Below are positions 22,253 to 31,270 of a DNA stretch of 64,000 nucleotides, in pieces (positions within the stretch are counted from its first letter, which is position 1; each line of letters begins with the position of its first letter). The stretch spans positions 9,610,001 through 9,674,000 of the forward strand of contig CM034105.1 of NCBI GenBank assembly GCA_019914945.1, read 5' to 3'. The notes below the pieces were generated by a model. It did not search any database, was not told the DNA's origin, and saw only the letters and a program-made list of their open reading frames with translations. The stretch is from Typha latifolia (Eukaryota; Streptophyta; Magnoliopsida; Poales; Typhaceae). The position numbers and the translations under genes were made by a program.

Positions 22253-22960
22253 GCCCAATCTTCCTAAGGAGCCTCTTGTCAATGAAGTTGTGGGTGGACC
22301 CGGTGTCAATCAAGATTCTCACTGTGGTTTTCTTGACTACCCCGTTTACCCGCAAGGTTTTTGGCGCAGCTGTCCCCGAATAGGCGTGGAGGGAGATTTC
22401 GGCTATCATGTCCTCCACGGGTTGCTCCTCAGTTTCTTCTCCTTGATGTCCAGCCACATCTGAACCTTCAGCTGCAAACTCATCCTCCGCTTCCTCCAAT
22501 CCATCGATTAGCATCACCGATCCCATCGGTTTAGCGCAGCGATGCCCGGGTACAAACTTCTCATAACAACGGAAGCATAGGCCCTTGGCTCTTCTTTCTT
22601 CTACTTGGGCTGGTGTGAGTGCTCGTCCCGGACCTCTAGGTGCATACTTCACATCTTGGGATGGCTTCAAGGGTGCTCGAGGAGGTATCACTGTAGCAGC
22701 AACCCTTGGTACTCCGATAGTATTTCCCGCCGCTATGTTTGGTTGAGCTTGATTGCGGCTTCCTTGGCTCATCCAACTCTGTTTCAAGTGTATCTTCATG
22801 GCCCTATGTTTGTCTTCCATAAGCACCGCATCTTCGAAGGCCTCCTTTAAGGTTCTAGGCCTTAAAGCCCTCACATCGGCTTGTATGTCACCCCGCAGCC
22901 CGGAGATGAAGGTTTGCGAAGTTGCTGATCCGTCCATGGTGGATGACATCGGCTACTAAT
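22253..22960 (-). pseudogene. G1b gag C-part, knuckle and retropepsin
   Basis: Open on the minus strand from about 22949 to the junction: LRPRTLKEAFEDAVLMEDKH, a proline-rich linker, knuckle CFRCYEKFVPGHRC (about 22545-22586), an acidic linker and protease LIDTGSTHNFID with the DTG triad intact. It ends a few residues later (RLLRKIG) at the fusion with Copia sequence, so the protease lacks its second half. The Cys-Cys-His-Cys spacing (C-x2-C-x7-H-x-C) is the form seen in this family. Confidence 0.8.
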
Positions 22961-22964
22961 CCTC

Positions 22965-23830
22965 TCAAATTCTTCTTGGTATGACCCAACCGTGGTCTTT
23001 TGCACCGTCTTTGAGAGGAGAGCATCAAAGTCTTCATATCCTGATGCTCCAAATCGCCGTGAGATATCGGCGCAAAATTCAGCCCAAGTTTCGATAGCCT
23101 CAGTGGCATTGGCTGCTCGAAACCAATGAAGCGCCGCATCCTCAAGTTGGAAGCTCGCAAGCGTCACCTTGTACTCTTCCGCCGTTCCTTGGTATGCAAA
23201 GAATTGCTCCGCCCTATACAACCAATTGATCGGGTCGCCACCTTTGAACTTGGGGAATTCGAGACGCACGACTTGTCCACGGATGCCATTGTCTCATTCC
23301 GGATCATGTCCTTGTCTAACCGGGGGAGGATGCACCATGAAGGGTTGATGATCTCTCCTTCAGTTTTGATTAACTTGTTGTGGTTCCGGATCGTATTGAC
23401 CCGCCGACGGATCTTGATCTCCAAGGCGGTCTCCATAGTGGTTCACCCGTCGGATGGGTTCACCTGCAACTGGACCTGGTGTAACCATCCTTGCTTGCCT
23501 CTGCCCATAGGGTGGTGGTAGCAGCGGCTCTTGTGGTTGCAAAGGCTGAACCGGTGGCGGTGGGTTCAAGGGGGTGGACTCGCGTCGTGGGGTCGATGGT
23601 GCTTTCTCGTTCGCCCATAGTTCCCGCATCATCTCCATCATCATCTGGTTGTTGATGGCCAATTGCTCTGAAATAGACCCCAACATGGCTTGAACGCTAG
23701 GTTCTTCCATATTCTGATTAGATCGGGCGGTTCCACGGGTGGAAGTCCTTGCAATCGTTTCTCCCTCCTCTATTGAGAGAATCTCTTCTTCATCATCTCA
23801 CCGTGCAGCCATGGATCTGGTTGTCGTCAT
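22965..23830 (-). pseudogene. G1b Gypsy gag N-part
   Basis: Structural gag. The ATG at 23830 matches the G1c start (MTTTR). A disordered proline-rich N-part (MLGSISEQLAINNQMMMEMM, then RRESTPLNPPPPVQPL) is followed, in a shifted frame from 23269, by LEFPKFKGGDPINWLYRAEQ, FAYQGTAEEYKVTLAS and FEQFCADISRRFG-like motifs (here EFCADISRRFG), the core Retrotrans_gag fold. Frameshifts near 23280 and 22940 and a stop near 23790 break it. Confidence 0.75.
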
Positions 23831-24405
23831 TGGAAGCGCTTGTCCGAGGAAAGGTGGCTTTGATACCAGCTTGATACGATCTTCTCTTTAGGGCTAAGGC
23901 TCTGATACCAGCTTGATACGATCTGGCACGGAACTTTGAAATTAGATCCCAAAATATGCTGTCGTCGGATCGACGTGAGATTTTGATATATTGTAGCCTC
24001 GTAAAAGAGCTTTCCAACAAATCTAGTTACAGGCGAATCAGATTGGGGATCTCGAGATATCATTCGTTTAGTGGCCGAACATCAGGATGCTCTGTTTTGG
24101 ATTCGTGGATGGAGGCACGAGATCCTAGGTAATGGTGGATGGTGGTGGACCAGCGTTAATGTGGTGGCACTGGTAAAAAGTGATGGTGGAAGGGTTGTGG
24201 TTGATGGAAGGATTAGGGCAAGTGTGGGATAGATTGGACGAAGAGGGAGAAGAGGGCCACCCCTAAGGGACTAGGGTGATTAGCCGGACGAGGGAGGTTA
24301 GAAGCGGCGTCGCCGGGGATTGAGAGAACGGGAGCGAAGAAGACGAAGGAGGCAAGGCAAAACTCAATCTCAATAATCAATACTAATTTTTGTTGCCCTA
24401 CACAT

Positions 24406-24416
24406 CCTTTTATAGG
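24406..24416 (-). promoter_or_regulatory. G1b LTR TATA box
   Basis: Minus-strand CCTATAAAAGG, about 50 bp downstream of the palindrome cluster; the same box is found in the G1e and G1c LTRs. Confidence 0.65.
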
Positions 24417-24465
24417 CTAACCAACAACTCACATTAACCCTAAAACACACTTTTCGCCGACCGCG

Positions 24466-24690
24466 TTTGAACTCGCTTGACCGCGTTCGAACGCACCGAA
24501 TTAGCTCTTCTGGATTTGCGAACGCGATGCAGGCGTTCGAACGCGTGATCGAACGCGCCTGTCGCTATTTGCAAACGCGATGCAAGCGTTCACAGTGCGT
24601 TCGAACGCACAGTACATTCTTTTCTCCACGTTCACAACCCTGTTCACAAACCGCGTTCGAACTCACTCCACCCGCGTTTGAACGCGACTT
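24466..24690. repeat. TTCGAA palindrome cluster (G1b LTR)
   Basis: TTCGAA cores in GCGTTCGAACGCACC, GGCGTTCGAACGCGTG, GTGCGTTCGAACGCAC and GCGTTCGAACTC, mixed with half-sites GCGAACGCGATGCAGGCGTT. Same position relative to the TATA box as in G1a, G1d and G1e. Confidence 0.85.
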
Positions 24691-24794
24691 ACAGAAAACT
24701 TATTTTAATGGAAATTAAACACTAAAACATGAAATAAAAACTCCTAAAGTGAATCCATGCTCGAGATGACGTCGGTGAAGTCCGAATCGTATCA

Positions 24795-26027
24795 CTTGCT
24801 ATTGTTTGTCACTTAAAATTTAAATTGTTTCAAATGGATGTTAAAAGTGCTTTCTTGAATGGTACCCTGAATGAAGATGTTTATGTGGAACAACCGAAAC
24901 TGTTCGAAGATCAAAAATTTCCTTCTCATGTGTTTAAACTGAAAAAGGCTCTTTACGGGCTAAAACAAGCTCCAAGAGCTTGGTATGGGAAGTTGACCAA
25001 TTTTTTAGTGGATGCGGGGTTCACTCGAGAGGGAGTGGACAAGACATTGTTCATTAGACGGTCGAACAAGAGTTTAGTTGTGGCACAAATATATGTGGAT
25101 GACATTGTCTTCGGGGCAACGAGTCAATCGTTAGCTAAGGAGTTTGCAGATCTCATGCATAGTCATTTTGAGATGAGCATGATGGGTGAGTTGAAGTTCT
25201 TTTTGGGATTTCAAATTACTCAATTGGAAAGAGGGATATTTATTGCTCAAACCAAGTATGCTAAGGATCTTGTGACTAAATTCGGTTTAGAAAATGCAAA
25301 ATATGCTAGAACTCCTATGAGTACAACTACCAAACTAGTATGGATATTTCAAGAAAAAGTGTTGATCAGACACTGTATAGGAGCATGATTGGTATACTTA
25401 ATTGCTAGTAGACCTGACATTGCATTTAGTGTCGGTGTGTGTGCTAGGTTTCAGTCTGAACCTAAGATGACATATTTTTTTGCTGTGAAATGTATCATAA
25501 AATATGTTGGTGGCAAAGTTGATTTAGGTATCTGGTTTACTTATGACTCGGGAGCTATCATATCTAGATACACGGATTCTGATTGGGCAGGTTCATGTGA
25601 TGATAGAAAAAGTACTTCAGGTGGATGCTTTTATATTGTAAACAATCTGGTTGCTTGGCACAGTAAGAAACAAAACTCGATATCTTTATCTACTGCGGAG
25701 ACCGAGTATATTGTAGTAGGAAATTGTTGTTCTCAGTTACTATGGATGAAACAGATGGTCAAAGATTATGGCATTGAACAAGATACTATGGTGCTTTATT
25801 GTGACAACATGAGTGCTATTAATATATCGAAAAATCCTGTTCAACACTCGCGTAGAAAACATATTGATATCCGACATCATTTTATACATGAGTTAGTTGA
25901 AGACAAAACAATAGCACTAGAACATGTTGAGACGGAGAAACGGTTGGGTGATCTATTTACAAAATCTTTAGATCTACAGAGATTTGAGTATTTTTGTAAT
26001 TCTTTAGGGATTTTTGCTTTGGATTGA
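24795..26027 (+). pseudogene. C3 reverse transcriptase and RNase H
   Basis: Copia RT and RNase H resume right after G1b. Visible RT motifs: [12 protein letters not shown] (24831-24866), [13 protein letters not shown], and the catalytic YVDD in [10 protein letters not shown] (near 25090-25120). A frameshift near 25335 and a stop at about 25388 separate RT from the second open stretch (25389-26027), which has ASRPDIAFSVGVC, then RNase H with YTDSDWAG, STAETEY and LYCDNMSAI (the D, E, D catalytic residues) and the usual Copia end HIDIRHHFIHELV. The N-terminal third of RT is missing. Catalytic residues are kept but the gene is split. Confidence 0.85.
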
Positions 26028-27018
26028 TTTTTTTTTGTTTTGGTTTGCGTGTTTTGGTTTGTCTGTTTCTCTTTTATTATTTCCTTTCGTTTCTTTTTAG
26101 GTTTTCTTTAATCTGAACTTTTCTTTGGGTTTAGTTTCAGATTTGTCATAAAAAAAAATTTGATGCACTCCTAGATTCAATAATATACTCTTGACATATA
26201 AAATATGATTTTTCTCTTGATTATGAGTTATTATAGTTAATTTTGTCATCTTATAGTATATTGTATCATTTCTGATTTGTTCACTCTCTCGACTTCTATG
26301 ATAATTAAATTAAATTTAATGCACTCATAATGTGTGTATATTCTTGAGTGAGCATGACATCATGAAATTTTTTTAAATAGCTCAGTATTGACATTGATTT
26401 GCACAGTTTGACCTCATGCTTAATCATCACAAATGTGTTCACAAAAGATCAATGAAAAGGGTTGCAATGAGTTAGTGTGAAAGCCATCTTGTTTAGAGTC
26501 TAGTTTGACTCAGTACATTGCTTGCAAATTAAATAAATTTTTTTGATGTTTGTGAATATCTTCTTGCACATTATTTGATATGTACTACATGAAAATGGCT
26601 ACTTACTCATGTGTGAAAGCCCCCATTGCACCTATATGATTTATGTATAAAAAAATAATATAGAAAAAATTCCTGTTCGGTTATGGAGAATAAGTTGAAA
26701 AGTGCAAATTAAATACTAAGTCGGTTTGACTACTGTGTTGTATCATTGTTTAAATAGGAAATTTTATTTAAGAAGGATGTTTCATATTATCTATGCTCAA
26801 CTTGTATATGCATATTGTTATGATCAATCAAGATTAATTTAATTTTGAGTGATGCATTATAATTAATTATAATATGCTTTTGATGATTTGATTCATCTGT
26901 GTATGACTTATTTCATTTGATTGTCATATCCTATGTTTTGAATCTATTTTGAATTTCTAGAAGTGCATCTCCAAAAAGATTTTTTGATTTTTTCTTAGAC
27001 TTTTTACTTAAAAAAAGG
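26028..27018 (+). other. C3 non-coding spacer between pol and the extra ORF
   Basis: About 1 kb of T-rich, stop-rich DNA after the RNase H stop. No recognisable domain on either strand. Spacers of this sort between pol and an extra 3' ORF are known in Sireviruses. Confidence 0.5.
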
Positions 27019-27115
27019 GCGTTCGAACGCAAATTTTTGAGTTCGAACGTGGTGACTGGCGCGTTCGAACGCGCAGATTAGTGCGTTTGAACGCACTCGA
27101 GGAATTTTTATATAT
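27019..27115 (+). promoter_or_regulatory. Internal TTCGAA palindrome cluster with TATA box ahead of ORF3
   Basis: Four palindromes in 78 bp: GCGTTCGAACGC (27019-27030), GAGTTCGAACGTGG, the perfect 16-mer GCGCGTTCGAACGCGC (27059-27074) and GTGCGTTTGAACGCAC with one mismatch (27081-27096). TATATAT follows at 27109-27115. This copies the palindrome-then-TATA order of the LTRs but sits inside the element, about 460 bp upstream of ORF3. A promoter function is inferred, not shown. Confidence 0.5.
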
Positions 27116-27571
27116 TGCGTCCGAACCCAAGGGTTTTCATCTTCCATTTTCCAAACCCTAGAAACCCTTAATTTTCTCCCTCTCAAATCTTCAAGATCTT
27201 GGTCTTTTTCATCAAATTTCTCACTACAAATCCTTTTAGAGAGTAGTTCTCCTCTGGATCTAGCATCTTTCGGCCGAATTTCTTAGTTTTTCTTCACTTT
27301 TGCGAGGTATGATCATCCATCAATTTTTCTATTTTTTATTCAATTAAGTCTCTTGATCTTGATTGATTTCGTGCATTTTTGAGTTTTGATCACGTTAAAG
27401 TTACTATCTTGATGTTTCTTGTATGATTGAACGTGATATATTAGCGTTTTCAAGTGGATGATGGATTTCATTTAGGGCCTTCATGATTTCTTGCATTTTT
27501 TTGGATTTCTTGCTATCTTTTTCTTTGCTTTGGGCATGTATTGAATCTTGCATCTTGTTTCTTTCTCAAGA

Positions 27572-28691
27572 ATGCCTAGAAAAGATGCAGTTTCCAAAAA
27601 ACCTAGGCCGTCTTCCTCACCTACTTCGGCTCCCAAGTTTTCTAAATCTACGGCTGTAGGGCGTTGCAAACACAATTTTGGCACTCGACCTGTTATTTGT
27701 GAACGGCCCGTGGTCATTTCTGATTTTTCTACCTTGGGGATCGAATAGATCTTTACTGAGCGAGGATGGTTATCCGTGTGTCGGATGAGCGGGACTGTGT
27801 ATGTGGAAGTGGTTAGGGAATTTTTTAGTAATGCCACGATTTTAGAATGTTGTATACGTTCTACTGTCCATGGGGTTTTGATATACTTAGACTCCGATGT
27901 TATTCGTGCTGAACTCCAACTTCCTAATAGTGAGTTCTAGTATCCATTATCTACTCCACTTCCTGATGTCAACGACTATGTTCATACTGTGTTAATCAAA
28001 AGGGAACGTTGGAAGGGAAACATGATGCCTCATGCGAAACTGACATCAGTGGCTCGCATGCTTCACCTGCTTTGTCTGTACAACGTCACCCCCAAGGCTC
28101 GACATCTAGTATTAGTCTGGATCGTGCCTTCCTCCTTCATACGATGTTGTTAGGAGTTTTTGTTGATTTGGCTGCGGTGATCTACGATTATATTCTGACA
28201 GTTGCACAAAAAAAGCGCCTCGTGAAGGGTTGCCGTTTGGCATATTTATTACCAATTTGTGCACTCAGAGTGGGGTGCGAGTGGATGCCTCGAAAACTTC
28301 CCTTACTTCGCAAAAACCGTTGGATCGGATAACTCTTAAGCGGAGTCAAGCTCATGATCAGTCGTCTCCTCTCAAACCGTCCTCTTTCGCCGCTGGACGT
28401 TCCTCACACCTCGACATTTCTGATGACAGTTCGGACGATGACTCATCTCACAATAAGGGGGAGTTACCACAGTTCTCTAACCGTTTCGATCAGCTTAGCA
28501 CTCAGGTGCAGGACCTCCATTTGGTCGTGAATGATTTACGAGCTGAGCAAGCTCGTCAGGGGACCGTTCTCGACTCCGTGTTGTTGATTCTTCATCGTCA
28601 GTTCCCTTCGAGTTCCTATTCTTTAGTATTTGTGTCAAAATGGGGGAGAGTGAGTGTGAGTTTAGACGTGTGTTTGGTGTTTGGAGTTTAG
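27572..28691 (+). pseudogene. C3 extra 3' ORF (ORF3), broken
   Basis: Unknown protein encoded between pol and the 3' LTR. The ATG at 27572 is preceded by a pyrimidine tract ending CAAG (27556-27570). It reads MPRKDAVSKKPRP, CERPVVISDF, then meets TAG at 27746 where C2 has CAG. The continuation shows RERWKGNMMPHAKLTS and MLHLLCLYNVTPK, then in other frames FLLHTMLLGVFVDLAAVIYD and GIFITNLCTQSGVRVD, ending with an acidic serine-rich stretch and coiled coil (RFDQLSTQVQDLHLVVNDLR). Resembles the 'putative plant transposon protein' domain. No signal peptide or membrane helix was seen. The last codons overlap a polypurine tract at 28637. Confidence 0.6.
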
Positions 28692-28980
28692 GAGTTTACT
28701 GGTAGTAGGGGGAGTTTACTAGTATATGTTTACTGCTTAAATACCTTTGCGTGAATACCTGTGAACTTTGTTTGTTTGAGTACTTGTGAACTGCTTACTT
28801 GATAACTTGTGTTTGGATTGTTATTCATTTCAAGTTATTTTCACTTGATCTTGGTTTGGTATATTTTTATTTGCAGGGATTGATGTGCTAAATGTACTAG
28901 ACTTGTTGAATGCTCATTTTGAATTCTTTGTAATATCTTGTAAACTAGATGTTTTGTCACAAATTGCCAAATGGGGAGAT
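28637..28980 (+). other. C3 multiple polypurine tracts
   Basis: Three purine tracts: AAAATGGGGGAGAG (28637-28650), AGTAGGGGGAG (28704-28714) and AATGGGGAGA ending at the LTR (28968-28980, approximately). The last is the usual plus-strand primer site. Several such tracts before the 3' LTR are a reported hallmark of Sireviruses. No gene lies between them and the LTR. Confidence 0.7.
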
Positions 28981-29909
28981 TATTAGGTTTTTAATTATTG
29001 ACAATTGTGTACAAAATATTCTAAGTGTATTTTTACATGTATATGAGTTTTATACAATTCTAGAATATCTCTGGTTTGAAGAATATTGCAAAATTATTGG
29101 ATAAAAAGCTGTTGAGTTCACACCGCGTTCACAAACGCGTTCGAACGCAGGTACTTGCGTTCACACAAACCGAGAGCTGCGTTCACAAATGCGTTCGAAA
29201 GCGGGTACTGCGTTCACACAGACCGAGAGCTGCGTTCACAAACGCGTTCGAACGCAACCTGAAGAATACAAGTTATCGCGTTCGAACGCACTCAGGCCCG
29301 TTTGAACGCACCTGGGATCAAGTCATGTCGTTCGAACGCACCCGGGTCGCGTTCGAACGCACCAACGAAGTTTGAAAATATTGGATTCTCGTGAGTTTGG
29401 ATAAGACTTGGATTTGACTCTATCTTGGAGATCATATATAAGGATTGTGATGCCCTATCTCTAGGGTGGTTGAAGAAGCATTATTGAAGGAGACTTCTTG
29501 AGACTACATCGGTTCTTCAACTAACAAGGTTCCGCTCATCTACAAAAGTTAATCTTTCGTCTTAAGGGCTATCTAGATGAAAGATCAATCTCAAGGGTTA
29601 CTAGGGTTGGACTTCAATCACGAGAAGCAGTGAATCGTGGGTTCTAGCGAGCAAGACTGAGAGGAACAAAGTCGTTTGGATTGATAGGTTGTTTTGTGAG
29701 TCAGTCTTGTAACTATTACTATTCTAGTGATTGGTTTTGATCTGAGTTTGGATCCATGGTTTTTTTTTTCCTGTTTGGGTTTTTCCATGTTAAAATCTTG
29801 GCGTTCATCTCTGCTTTCATTCTTAATATTTCTATGGACTTTTACTTAACTGAACGAGTAATAGCATTGCCTAGTATTTAGATACATACTTGTGTTTAGG
29901 GGTTTTTCA
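28981..29909 (+). repeat. C3 3' LTR
   Basis: About 929 bp, starting TATTAGGTTTTTAATTATTG (one change from TGTTAGG) and ending GGGGTTTTTCA, then the TCCTC duplication. It has three palindrome units (TTCGAA at 29140, 29194, 29247) plus a looser cluster to 29365, and the TATATAAGG box near 29435. Many scattered differences from the 5' LTR point to an old insertion. Confidence 0.9.
29125..29365. repeat. TTCGAA palindrome array (C3 3' LTR)
   Basis: Three 53-54 bp units (TTCGAA at 29140, 29194, 29247), then further cores around 29280, 29330 and 29350 in GCGTTCGAACGCACC contexts. One unit fewer than in the 5' LTR of the same element. Confidence 0.9.
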
Positions 29910-30419
29910 TCCTCCATAGTGACGTTGATAGAGCCTTCTCGTATCTCTTCTGTGATTCTTGATCTATCAGCTATGAAGAATGCAACTTTGTGATAGGTTG
30001 ACGCTAGTTGGTAGCTTGGCCCGGATGCTGGTATTGGTGTTCTCTTAAAAGCTGGGTCGCAGATTATAAAGCTGAAAAAATATATACCGGTTTGTGATTC
30101 TGCGGTTGAGGGTGAAGGCCAAGCTCTCCTTGCTTGCTTACAACTTAGTTTGGATCATGCACATACTGGCTCTACTTATCTTTTCATAGATTGCAAAACC
30201 ATTGCAGACTCCTTCAATTCCTTCCACTCGGATGATATGCTAGGGATCATTCGACCATGGATTTGTGAGTCCAAACAGTTTGCTTTGTGATGCTCCTCTT
30301 TATCGATTTGTTTTACTTATCAAGCAAGCAATATTCCTACTCATAACTCGGCCTATGATTCCCTATCATCTAGGAGCTCAGAGGTTTATGTAATTCTTGT
30401 GCCGCAGGCACATTCTTGA
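29910..30419 (+). pseudogene. LINE terminal RNase H fragment (continues from 15288)
   Basis: The LINE resumes after the C3 duplication. A degraded RNase H (RVT_3 type) reads from about 29997: VDASW with the first catalytic Asp, a stop, LGPDAGIGVL, then EGEGQALLACLQLSLDH with the catalytic Glu, TYLFIDCKTIADSF with the third Asp, WICESKQFAL, another stop and a tail ending at 30419. Plant L1-type LINEs carry such a domain after zf-RVT, which is what ends at 15288. No poly(A) tail is obvious, so the 3' end is approximate. Confidence 0.7.
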
Positions 30420-30727
30420 TGTTGAAATGAAATTGCTTACTGTCATTCTATCAAATAAAATATTTGACACTATCTCCTTAAGACTAATTCGCTCTTCACT
30501 GGTTCCTTCTAGAACAATGGATGTCGGTCCCCTAAGATATAACAACTATCTTGCACATGAAAGAAATTTATATTCGAATGCCTTATTAAATCAGGACAAA
30601 GCAGTACTTGAAAATATTTAATTACTTACTAAAAGAGGTTTTCTCAATTAGAATGCTAAACAATAGCAAATATAAGAAATGCAAGAGCACACATAAATAA
30701 TAAGTTGAACTTCATTTTGTGTCACAA
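30420..30727. other. Short host flank left of G4
   Basis: About 300 bp without a recognised gene. Its last part has AGTTGAACTTCATTTTGTGT, which recurs twice on the other side of G4 (about 32054-32100), so G4 landed in a small tandem repeat. CACAA at 30723-30727 is the left target duplication. Confidence 0.5.
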
Positions 30728-30809
30728 TGATAAGCTCTGATACCACTTGATAGATTCTCGAACTAAAGATAGGCTACGCAACAATTCCTTCAAGATCTGG
30801 ATACCTAAG

Positions 30810-31195
30810 AGGGGATCATTGAGGGGATAATGTGTGGGCATACGTAAGAGGGGATCATTGACACTCGCATGATGCACTTGGACCTGTGGGGTATCAGCTT
30901 GATGAGGTCCCACCACTGGTCCTTCTTGAAACTTCGATCGCCGTCGAGGAGATGACGAATCAAATCGGTTCATGACATATTTCTTAAAATCATTGTGATC
31001 CTTTTGAATTGAGTCAACTCTATGCATCAATGTATGGAACATGCCCCTAAGTTCATCCATATTCGCACTCATAGACGTTGGTTGACTTGGTCTTGCCGTG
31101 GTCGCTCCAAATGAATTGGCCTCACGGTTAGGGTCATCGTGGATTGAGTCTTCCCTTGTCGGTGTGCTTTCCATAGGTCTCCTTGTTGATGTCAT
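30810..31195 (-). pseudogene. G4 gag N-terminal fragment
   Basis: A minus-strand frame starting at the ATG at 31195 (MTSTRRPMESTP) with a disordered Ser/Pro/Asp-rich leader and a helical piece (NMDELRGMFHTLMHRVDSI). This resembles the N-terminal leader of plant Gypsy gag proteins, though the conserved gag fold is absent. The frame runs straight into the 3' LTR remnant, creating an artificial C-terminus. Call based mainly on its position after LTR and primer site. Confidence 0.5.
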
Positions 31196-31270
31196 CTTCC
31201 TTATTTCTACCATTAATGGAGGTCTGAGGTTCACCTGCTTTGATACCACTTGGTAAGCTCTGATACCACT

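Larger units (their letters stand above)
22253..24794 (-). mobile_element. Gypsy chromovirus G1b, 5' half, nested in C3
   Basis: Minus strand: 5' LTR (23872-24794), primer site, gag, knuckle, protease. It stops abruptly at about 22253, just after the protease active site, where Copia integrase begins. RT, integrase and 3' LTR are absent, and C3 lacks the segment between its integrase core and RT start. A single deletion spanning the old boundary explains both losses. Confidence 0.85.
23872..24794 (-). repeat. G1b 5' LTR
   Basis: About 923 bp, TGATACGATTCGGACTTC at the right end. It carries a TTCGAA palindrome cluster (24466-24690) and a good TATA box (CCTATAAAAGG, 24406-24416). At the left end the module 'LTR end + primer site' occurs twice (TGATACCAGCTTGATACGAT at 23861-23880 and again near 23901-23920), so the exact LTR end is ambiguous by about 40 bp. 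Confidence 0.85.
15289..29909 (+). mobile_element. Sirevirus-type Copia element C3, inserted in a LINE and carrying two nested elements
   Basis: A 14.6 kb span on the plus strand bounded by TCCTC duplications. Order: 5' LTR (15289-16252), leader, gag, second knuckle, protease, start of integrase, [Gypsy G1b], RT, RNase H, long 3' region with an extra ORF, multiple polypurine tracts, 3' LTR (28981-29909). A minus-strand Sirevirus, C2, sits in the leader (16284-19700). The Sirevirus call rests on the gag coiled coil, the protease and integrase wording, the extra 3' ORF and the repeated polypurine tracts. All genes are interrupted, so it cannot move on its own. Confidence 0.9.

Noticed and set aside
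27572..28691. Retroviral envelope gene in C3
   Set aside because: No signal peptide, furin-like site or membrane helix; domain content points elsewhere.
30397..30621. 74-codon frame between the LINE and G4
   Set aside because: No recognised family, no conserved neighbours; length is expected by chance.
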